Assembly (NCBI GenBank): GCA_002296125.1
Contig: DBHI01000055.1
Coordinates: forward strand, 1-8,093
DNA from: Anaerolineales bacterium UBA832
GTDB taxonomy: Bacteria; Chloroflexota; Anaerolineae; Anaerolineales; UBA11657
Direction: 5' to 3'
Length of the DNA: 8,093 bases
A program made the translations under genes and the position numbers. Below, piece after piece: positions 1 to 6,123 of this stretch. The stretch's first letter is position 1. The number at the start of each line of letters is the position of its first letter. The notes beneath the pieces were generated by a model. That model did not search any database. It was not told the DNA's origin and saw nothing but the letters and a program-made list of their open reading frames with translations.

Positions 1-1059
1 TCTGAAAAACTTAAGGGATTGAATATAGATGTTGAAGTTGGTGTTGGTCAAACCGGAGTAGTTGGTTTGTTGACTGGCGAGAAAGTTGGTCCAACAGTTT
101 TGTTGCGATTTGATATGGATGCTTTACCAATTAAAGAGGAGAACACTGTTGAATATGTTTCTCAGAATAATGGTGTGATGCACGCATGTGGTCATGATGG
201 TCATGTTGCGATTGGTTTATGTATTGCCAGGATATTTGCCCCTTTGTCTCATAAGTTGAAAGGCACAATTAAGTTTGTTTTTCAGCCAGCTGAGGAAGGA
301 GGTGCTGGTGCATCTGCGATGATTGAAGATGGAGTATTATTGGATCCTGTACCCGATTATGCATACGGTATGCACTTGTGGAATGAAAAGCCTGTTGGTT
401 GGTTGGGAATTACTGATGGTGCTATGATGGCTGGGAATTCTAATTGGGAATGTGATGTAATAGGTGATGGTGGCCATGCTGCTACACCACACCACCTTAA
501 TGATCCTATAATTACTGCATCTCAGATAGTAGGTTCTTTGCAGACAGTTGTTGCTCGTAATATTTCTCCCATTGAGTCAGTTGTAATGAGTGTCGCTCAG
601 ATACATGGTGGTGATACCAATAATGTAATTCCTAACAGGGTTAGATTATCGGGTACATTACGTTATTTTAATGATGAATTATGTGTATTAGTTCAGAATA
701 GAATGACTACAATTGTGAAAAATATTGCAGAATCGATGGGTTGTTCAGCTAATATTAGATTTGTTCCTGGATATAAACCGGTTGTCAATGATGCAAAGCA
801 TGCTAGATTGATCAGACAAATCGCGTCGGAAACATCCATCGTAGATTTTGTGTCAGATGATATACAAACTACTGTCTCAGAAGATTTTAGTGAATTTCTT
901 CATCAGATTTCTGGCTCTTATTTTTTTGTTGGTTCTGCAAATAGTGAATTGGGTTTAGATTATCCTCATCATCACTCTAGATTTGATATAGATGAGAGTG
1001 CGTTGACAGTAGGTGTATCTGTAATGTCAAGTATAGTTTCTCATCATTTGTTAGATTAG
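1..1059 (+). CDS. M20D-family metal-dependent amidohydrolase (aminoacylase/hippurate hydrolase-like), 5' truncated
   Basis: This protein is predicted to hydrolyse an amide bond in an N-acylated amino acid or similar compound in the cytoplasm, using a metal centre. The reading frame is open from the first base (it begins Ser-Glu-Lys-Leu-Lys-Gly), so the real start lies upstream; a TTG at 19 is internal. About 352 codons are present. Family members are usually near 390-400 residues, so roughly 40 N-terminal residues are missing. Visible family motifs are FDMDALPI (109-132), the metal-binding HACGHDGH (181-204, with Cys at 187-189 replacing the Asp of other M20 groups), QPAEEGG with the general-base and ligand Glu pair (292-297), GMHLW with a ligand His (373-375), SEDFSEF near 880-900 and the C-terminal PHHHSRFD (His codons 967-975). 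The central part, about 450-800, is the lid/dimerisation domain. All expected ligand residues are intact, so it should be active. The Cys-type HACGHD motif indicates M20D rather than the N-carbamoyl hydrolase (AllC-like) group. The substrate is not readable from sequence. The gene converges on rimO and overlaps it by 9 bp. Confidence 0.9.
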   Translation, partial: SEKLKGLNIDVEVGVGQTGVVGLLTGEKVGPTVLLRFDMDALPIKEENTVEYVSQNNGVMHACGHDGHVAIGLCIARIFAPLSHKLKGTIKFVFQPAEEGGAGASAMIEDGVLLDPVPDYAYGMHLWNEKPVGWLGITDGAMMAGNSNWECDVIGDGGHAATPHHLNDPIITASQIVGSLQTVVARNISPIESVVMSVAQIHGGDTNNVIPNRVRLSGTLRYFNDELCVLVQNRMTTIVKNIAESMGCSANIRFVPGYKPVVNDAKHARLIRQIASETSIVDFVSDDIQTTVSEDFSEFLHQISGSYFFVGSANSELGLDYPHHHSRFDIDESALTVGVSVMSSIVSHHLLD

Positions 1060-2406
1060 ATTAATGTTTTGTGTGGTTGATGGTATGCCACTGAGGTCGT
1101 ATGTCATCGCGCCAGTTATTTGTATATTTGATATTTGACCTATAGGTAAATTACCTTCAATGATTACAGTACCGTCAATTTCCGGAGCATCTCTATAGCT
1201 TCTACCTATAGATATGCCATTATCATACCCTTCTATAAGTACATCTAAATTTTTTCCTATAAACCGTTGATTATTGTTTAAGGAAATATTTTGTTGTAAA
1301 TGCATTAATCTTTCAAAACGGTCTTTTTTTGTTTTTTTAGATACAGGATCTCCTAGTGGTGCACTAGTTGTTTGCGATTCATAAGAAAATTGAAAGGCAC
1401 CAAGTCTGTCAAATTGAAGATCTTCAACGAAATTTAGTAGATCTTGAAATTCATCTTCTGTTTCACCAGGATATCCTACTATAAATGTTGTGCGAATTGC
1501 GAGATTTGGAATTTTTTCTCGCATTTGATTAACAGTGTCATATACCCAGTTTAAATTTGCTGGTCGTTTCATTCTTCGAAGCATTGATTTGTTTCCATGT
1601 TGTAAAGGCATGTCTAAATAAGGTAGTATTTGAGGATAGGTAGATATTGTTTCAATTAATTCATTAGTAACATAACCTGGATATGCATACATGATTCGTA
1701 TCCATGGTACTTCAGGTACTGCTCTTACTAGTTTTTTGAGTAGCATAGCAAGACCATTCTTGATTCCAATGTCATGTCCATAATCAGTAGTATCTTGTGA
1801 GATTAATATAATTTCTTGAGTACCAATAGATTGCAAGTGTTGAGCTTCTTCTATGATTTGGTCTATTGGTCTGCTAATATGAGATCCTTTTATTAGAGGT
1901 ATTGCACAAAATGCACATGGTCTTCTACAACCATCTGCTATTTTGAGATAAGCACTGCTTCCTTGGATAGCTACGCGTAGAGCACCTTTTTCATCTTTAC
2001 CAACATGAGGAACATCAGGTAGATGATAGAGAGTTTTGTTAGATTTACGTTTTCGCATTTTATCTGTGATATCTACAATATCCATCCAGCGTCTAGTGCC
2101 AATAATTCCGTCAATGCCAGATATTTCTTTGGTGATTGCACTACCATAGCGTTGTGATAAGCATCCAGCAGCAATGAGTATTTGATCACTATTCTTATTA
2201 GACGCTAATTCTTGTAAAGCATTCATGGATTCTTCTTTAGCTGGTCCTATAAATCCGCATGTGTTAACAATTAATACTTGCGCATTTTCTGGTTGATCTG
2301 TATGTTGATAACCATTATTATGTAGAATTTGCGCCATACTTTGACTGTCAACAGTATTTTTAGAACAGCCTAGTGATTGTAAGTAGAAGAGTTTATTTTT
2401 GTTCAC
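1051..2406 (-). CDS. rimO: Ribosomal protein S12 methylthiotransferase RimO (radical SAM)
   Basis: RimO adds a methylthio group to the conserved aspartate of ribosomal protein S12, using two [4Fe-4S] clusters and S-adenosylmethionine. The 451-residue length is normal for the family. The N-terminal UPF0004 domain has its three cluster cysteines at C14 (LGCSKN), C50 (NTCGF) and C82 (AGCLSQRY). The radical SAM domain has the CxxxCxxC motif at C160, C164 and C167 (DGCRRPCAFC). The C-terminal TRAM domain (about 380-445) contains GRSYRDAPEIDG near 400-411, a sequence typical of RimO rather than MiaB. The start is GTG at 2406-2404. An in-frame stop four codons upstream (TAA, plus positions 2416-2418) rules out any longer form, and the protein begins with the usual FYLQSLGCSKN. 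No Shine-Dalgarno lies at normal distance; the nearest GGTGAG is 13 nt away. A strong promoter instead sits directly before the start, so translation is probably leaderless. The coding strand holds two A7 runs separated by one C (plus 1324-1338). Confidence 0.97.
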   Translation of the reverse strand: MNKNKLFYLQSLGCSKNTVDSQSMAQILHNNGYQHTDQPENAQVLIVNTCGFIGPAKEESMNALQELASNKNSDQILIAAGCLSQRYGSAITKEISGIDGIIGTRRWMDIVDITDKMRKRKSNKTLYHLPDVPHVGKDEKGALRVAIQGSSAYLKIADGCRRPCAFCAIPLIKGSHISRPIDQIIEEAQHLQSIGTQEIILISQDTTDYGHDIGIKNGLAMLLKKLVRAVPEVPWIRIMYAYPGYVTNELIETISTYPQILPYLDMPLQHGNKSMLRRMKRPANLNWVYDTVNQMREKIPNLAIRTTFIVGYPGETEDEFQDLLNFVEDLQFDRLGAFQFSYESQTTSAPLGDPVSKKTKKDRFERLMHLQQNISLNNNQRFIGKNLDVLIEGYDNGISIGRSYRDAPEIDGTVIIEGNLPIGQISNIQITGAMTYDLSGIPSTTQNINLI

Positions 2407-2414
2407 GGGGAACG

Positions 2415-2444
2415 ATTATCTCACCCATAAGAACATCTTGTCAA
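2415..2444 (-). promoter_or_regulatory. Sigma-70-type promoter of rimO, placed for a leaderless mRNA
   Basis: On the minus strand there is a perfect -35 hexamer TTGACA (plus 2439-2444), an 18 bp spacer, and a -10 hexamer GATAAT (plus 2415-2420) preceded by TGA, which completes an extended -10 (TGnGATAAT). The -10 ends 8 nt before the GTG start of rimO, so transcription should begin at or within a base or two of the start codon. This explains the missing Shine-Dalgarno sequence. The hexamers are seen directly; the transcription start is inferred from usual spacing. Confidence 0.75.
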
Positions 2445-2475
2445 ACTGAGTCTGGGCTATTTGTGATGAATAGGA

Positions 2476-2481
2476 TATAGT
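2476..2481 (+). promoter_or_regulatory. Possible -10 element for the hyuA-hyuB operon
   Basis: TATAGT, a five-of-six match to TATAAT, lies 6 nt before the ATG at 2488 in the short region shared with the rimO promoter. If used, it would give a leaderless or nearly leaderless hyuA transcript. No good -35 is visible 16-19 bp upstream (the best, TCTGGG at 2451-2456, is poor), and the local sequence is a TATAG-rich repeat, so this call is weak. Confidence 0.35.
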
Positions 2482-2487
2482 ATAGTG

Positions 2488-4527
2488 ATGACAAATAAGG
2501 TTGTAAGAATAGGTATTGATATTGGTGGTACATTTACTGATTTCGCCGTCTTTGATGAAAATACAAAGCAATTTTCAGCATTTAAGATTTTATCTACACC
2601 TTCCTCACCTGAAAAATCTGTATTAGAAGGTGTAAACAGAATTTTAGACACGTTAGATGAGAAGCAGATTGTTGTTGTAACACATGGTTCTACAGTAGCG
2701 ACTAATGCGTTGTTAGAGCTTCAGGGATCGAAATCAGCTCTTATTACTACGATTGGATTTAAAGATATTTATAGAATAGGTAGGCAAGCTAGAAAACATA
2801 TTTATGGTTTTAAGCCAAGTGACTCGACCGATCTGTTGAGTAACAATTGTGTATTTGAAATTACTGAGAGGATATCATCCGATGGTGAAATATTGCAACC
2901 AATTGTTCTGGATGAAGTGCAACAGATTGTTGACCAATTGTTAATGAACAAGGTGCAATCTGTAGCTATTAGTTTACTTTTTTCATTTCTTTATCCAGAA
3001 CATGAGAAATTAATTGCAGGGATATTAAGACAGGCAGGATTTTTTGTGTCTGCTTCTAGTGAGTTAATACCTGAGTTTAGGGAATTTGAACGTACTGCTA
3101 CTACATTAGTAAATACTTATGTAAGTCCTGTAATGGATAAATATTTAGGTAAGTTATTTAACGATTTACCCGATCAGATTGAAAGTATTAGGTTGATGCA
3201 ATCAAATGGCGGTGTTATGAGTATGACTGAAGCTAGGCAAAAAGGAGTTCATTCAATTTTTTCAGGTCCTGCTGGTGGTGTTATAGGTGGACTAAATGTT
3301 GCAAAATTATCTGGATTTGACAATATTATTACTTTTGATATGGGAGGAACTTCTACAGATATATCTTTGTTACAAGGCGATGTGCAATTGACAACTCGGA
3401 GTGAGGTTAGTGGTATTCCAATAAGTATACCTACAATTGATATTCATACTATAGGTGCAGGAGGAGGTTCTATAGCTTACTTAGACTCGGGTAAGGCATT
3501 CAAAGTTGGTCCAGTAAGTGCAGGTTCTAATCCGGGACCGGTATGCTATGGATTGGGAGGAAAGTTACCAACTGTTACTGATGCCAATTTAGTTCTTGGT
3601 CGAATGCTTCCTGATAGTTTTTTAGGTGGTGAAATGCCTTTAGATGTTGTGGGTACAGAGTTATCCATTAACAACCTTGGTGTTCAAGCTAGAATATCAA
3701 GTTTCGAGAAATTGTCTTTATCACAGACTACTGCTTTGGGAATAGTTCAAGTAGTGAATGCTCATATGGAAAGAGCATTGCGTTTAATTTCCACACAGCG
3801 TGGCTATGACATCAGTGATTTTACATTAGTATGTTATGGTGGTGCTGCTGGGTTGCATGCTACTAAATTGGCAAGTACTCTAGGTATTAAAAGAGTTCTT
3901 TTGCCGCGGAGTGCATCTATAATGTCGGCTTTAGGTATGGTTGATGCAGATTTTATTCAAGATTATGTACAAACGGTGATGATAAAGGGTGAAATCAAAT
4001 TTGACGATCTGGAAATTTGGTTTAATGAGTTATCACATCAAGCAGAGAAACAAATTGTTGCTGAATTTGGCATGCCTGAGAATACCTGCTTAATTAAAAC
4101 ACTAGATTTACGATATGTAGGTCAATCTTATGAATTAAATGTACCCTTTACCAGGAATTATAGAAAAAGCTTCGATGAAATTCATTTTAGGTCATATGGA
4201 CACAGTCATTCTGATGATATGATAGAAATAGTGAACATACGTATAAAGGCTGTAGGCTTAGTAAACTCAATCTCAACAAAAATTTGGGAAGCTAGTCCTG
4301 AAGAAGGCTCTGTTTTAAACACAGATGTAAAGACAGTTGTATTGGATGGACATCTATTAGAAGTTCCAATTTATCGGGGAGAGGATCTGAAGCCAGGTAA
4401 TGTTATTGATGGCCCTGGATTAATTGTATATAGTGATAATACAATATTAATTTTCCAAGGTGATGTTGCTATAGTGGATAGATGGTGTAACATAATTGTT
4501 GAAGTTACAGGTTATGATAATAATTAG
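2488..4527 (+). CDS. hyuA: Hydantoinase/oxoprolinase family protein, subunit A (HyuA-like)
   Basis: This is the ATP-binding subunit of a two-subunit enzyme of the N-methylhydantoinase/5-oxoprolinase/acetone carboxylase superfamily, predicted to phosphorylate or activate a lactam, hydantoin or ketone substrate for its partner HyuB. At 679 residues from ATG 2488 it has the normal length. Three parts are visible. The N-terminal actin-like domain (about 5-180) has IGIDIGGTFTDF (8-19) and HGSTVATNALLE. The central hydantoinase A domain (about 200-490) has FSGPAGGVIGG, DMGGTSTD (284-291), IGAGGGSIA, PGPVCYG (349-355) and CYGGAAGLHA. The C-terminal domain (about 505-670) has DLRYVGQSYEL and the terminal beta region. 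All phosphate-binding glycine motifs are intact. The start is either ATG 2488 or the adjacent GTG 2485; AGGA at 2472-2475 is 9 nt before GTG and 12 nt before ATG, so neither is decided by a ribosome site. HyuB follows after 14 bp. The exact substrate is unknown; the symbol reflects family membership only. Confidence 0.93.
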   Translation: MTNKVVRIGIDIGGTFTDFAVFDENTKQFSAFKILSTPSSPEKSVLEGVNRILDTLDEKQIVVVTHGSTVATNALLELQGSKSALITTIGFKDIYRIGRQARKHIYGFKPSDSTDLLSNNCVFEITERISSDGEILQPIVLDEVQQIVDQLLMNKVQSVAISLLFSFLYPEHEKLIAGILRQAGFFVSASSELIPEFREFERTATTLVNTYVSPVMDKYLGKLFNDLPDQIESIRLMQSNGGVMSMTEARQKGVHSIFSGPAGGVIGGLNVAKLSGFDNIITFDMGGTSTDISLLQGDVQLTTRSEVSGIPISIPTIDIHTIGAGGGSIAYLDSGKAFKVGPVSAGSNPGPVCYGLGGKLPTVTDANLVLGRMLPDSFLGGEMPLDVVGTELSINNLGVQARISSFEKLSLSQTTALGIVQVVNAHMERALRLISTQRGYDISDFTLVCYGGAAGLHATKLASTLGIKRVLLPRSASIMSALGMVDADFIQDYVQTVMIKGEIKFDDLEIWFNELSHQAEKQIVAEFGMPENTCLIKTLDLRYVGQSYELNVPFTRNYRKSFDEIHFRSYGHSHSDDMIEIVNIRIKAVGLVNSISTKIWEASPEEGSVLNTDVKTVVLDGHLLEVPIYRGEDLKPGNVIDGPGLIVYSDNTILIFQGDVAIVDRWCNIIVEVTGYDNN

Positions 4528-4541
4528 TAGTTGATTAAGAT

Positions 4542-6122
4542 ATGACTGTTTTAAATGATCCAGTGAAATTAGAAATATTTCGTCATCTGTTAGATTCAGT
4601 TGCAGATGAGATGGGTGTTATTCTTCGCAATACATCTTATTCACCGAACATTAAGGAGAGATGTGATTTTTCCTGCGCTTTGTTTGATTCTGAAGGTAAT
4701 ATGGTTGCTCAAGCAGCGCATATTCCTGTGCATTTAGGTGCAATGCCTTTATCTGTGCAGGCAGTAATAAGACAAATTAAAATGTTACCAGGAGATGTAG
4801 TGATGGTAAATGATCCTTTTATGGGTGGTACACATTTACCAGATATTACATTAATTGCTCCTGTGTTTTATAAACAAAAATTGATGGCTTTCGTAGCCAA
4901 TAGGGCACATCATTCCGATATTGGAGGAATGTCACCTGGTTCAATGCCACTTTCAATTGAGATCTATCAGGAAGGTATGATTGTACCACCTGTTAAGTTA
5001 GTAAATGAAGGTGAATTAAATGAGGATATATTGAACTTATTACTTGCAAATGTAAGAACCCCTAATGAACGATCGGGTGATATTCGAGCTCAGATATCTG
5101 CTAATAGTAAAGGAATTACTAGAATATTGGAATTACTAGAGCGTTATGGTTCTGGAGTAATAAATAGTGCTATGAGTGGTCTACTAGCATATACGGAACG
5201 TGTTATGAGAGATTTTATTTCTACATTACCTGATGGGGAATATTGTTTCTATGATGTAATGGATGATGATGGAAATAGTGAAGAAGAGGTAAAGATTACT
5301 ACTTCTGTGAAGATTATGCAAGAATCAATAGTGATTGATTTTACCGGTTCGTCAAATCAGGTGGAGGGTAATATTAATGCCACAAAAGCAATTACTATTG
5401 CAGCGGTATTTTACGTTTTTAGGAGTCTTATTCAACATGACATTCCTACTAATAGTGGTTGTTTATTACCTATAGAAGTAATTGCACCTGAAGGTACAAT
5501 TGTGAATGCAATTGGTACAGCTGCGGTTGCTGCTGGAAATGTGGAAACTTCTCAACGTATAACTGATGTGATATTAGGAGCTATGTCAAAAGTGTGTGGT
5601 GATAAGATACCGGCAGCTAGTCAAGGTACTATGAATAATATCACGATAGGTGGTATAGATCATCGAGGAGACAATTCAGTTCCTTTTGCATATTATGAAA
5701 CTATTGGTGGAGGTATGGGTGCTAATCCTACTATCAATGGATCTGATGCTATACATACTCATATGACCAACACGCTTAATACTCCCATAGAAGCTCTTGA
5801 ATATGCATATCCTATGAGAGTTAAGCGTTATACAGTTAGACGTGGATCAGGTGGTTTTGGTTTATATTGTGGTGGCAATGGTATTGTTAGAGAAATAGAG
5901 ATGTTAACAGATGCTAGAGTCACTATTCTGTCGGATCGAAGAATTAAGGCTCCTTATGGTTTAAGTGGGGGAGAATCTGGCAAGCCAGGAAGAAATTATC
6001 TGATTAGCAAAAATAAGATAATTGATCTTCCTGGTAAAACTAGTATTGACGTTGTAGATGGTGACATAATTGGTATTCGTACTCCTGGAGGAGGTGGCTT
6101 TGGTGTTTCATCTCAAAAGTAA
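4542..6122 (+). CDS. hyuB: Hydantoinase/oxoprolinase family protein, subunit B (HyuB-like)
   Basis: This is the partner subunit of HyuA and probably carries the site where the activated substrate is hydrolysed or carboxylated. The 526 residues form a single hydantoinase B/oxoprolinase domain of usual length. Family motifs in order are DPVKLEIFRHLL with LRNTSYSPNIKERCDFS (about 6-44), HIPVHLGAM, GGTHLPDITLIAP, NRAHHSDIGGMSPGSMP with H123 and D126 as likely metal ligands, IDFTGSSNQVEGNIN, AAGNVETSQRI, YYETIGGGMGA, a late THMTNTLNTPIEALE segment, and the closing TPGGGGFG (about 514-521). The HxxD spacing recalls the metal site reported for the acetone carboxylase alpha subunit, but that transfer is inference. 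The start ATG lies 14 bp after the hyuA stop with only a weak AAGA ahead, which fits a transcript shared with hyuA. No third, small gamma-type subunit follows, which argues against a classical acetone carboxylase. The substrate is unknown. Confidence 0.93.
   Translation: MTVLNDPVKLEIFRHLLDSVADEMGVILRNTSYSPNIKERCDFSCALFDSEGNMVAQAAHIPVHLGAMPLSVQAVIRQIKMLPGDVVMVNDPFMGGTHLPDITLIAPVFYKQKLMAFVANRAHHSDIGGMSPGSMPLSIEIYQEGMIVPPVKLVNEGELNEDILNLLLANVRTPNERSGDIRAQISANSKGITRILELLERYGSGVINSAMSGLLAYTERVMRDFISTLPDGEYCFYDVMDDDGNSEEEVKITTSVKIMQESIVIDFTGSSNQVEGNINATKAITIAAVFYVFRSLIQHDIPTNSGCLLPIEVIAPEGTIVNAIGTAAVAAGNVETSQRITDVILGAMSKVCGDKIPAASQGTMNNITIGGIDHRGDNSVPFAYYETIGGGMGANPTINGSDAIHTHMTNTLNTPIEALEYAYPMRVKRYTVRRGSGGFGLYCGGNGIVREIEMLTDARVTILSDRRIKAPYGLSGGESGKPGRNYLISKNKIIDLPGKTSIDVVDGDIIGIRTPGGGGFGVSSQK
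6090..6095 (+). promoter_or_regulatory. Shine-Dalgarno sequence inside the end of hyuB
   Basis: GGAGGT, a perfect anti-Shine-Dalgarno match within GGAGGAGGTGG (6087-6097), lies 7 nt before a GTG at 6103 in the frame of the membrane-protein gene. The same bases encode the conserved Gly run at the C-terminus of HyuB, so the match could be coincidental. It decides between GTG 6103 and ATG 6124 as the downstream start if it is used. Confidence 0.4.
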
Positions 6123-6123
6123 C

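Noticed and set aside
19..21. TTG as the start of the M20 amidohydrolase
   Set aside because: The frame is open to the window edge and the upstream residues match the family's N-terminal helix, so the gene is simply cut by the window boundary.
1..1059. The M20 protein as an N-carbamoyl-amino acid hydrolase completing hydantoin degradation
   Set aside because: The HACGHDGH metal motif with a Cys ligand marks the M20D group; AllC-type carbamoylases have a different motif set.
2457..2651. A 64-codon open frame on the minus strand across the start of hyuA
   Set aside because: It lies antisense to the strongly conserved N-terminal ATP-binding region of HyuA and overlaps the divergent control region; its peptide shows no recognisable motif.
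6070..6072. TTG at 6070 as the start of the membrane protein
   Set aside because: It would extend far into hyuB with no ribosome site before it; the added residues are a by-product of reading the hyuB glycine region in another frame. GTG 6103 or ATG 6124 is better.
2488..6122. HyuA/HyuB as acetone carboxylase alpha/beta subunits
   Set aside because: No small gamma subunit follows, both proteins have the shorter lengths of hydantoinase-type subunits, and the general motifs are shared across the whole superfamily.
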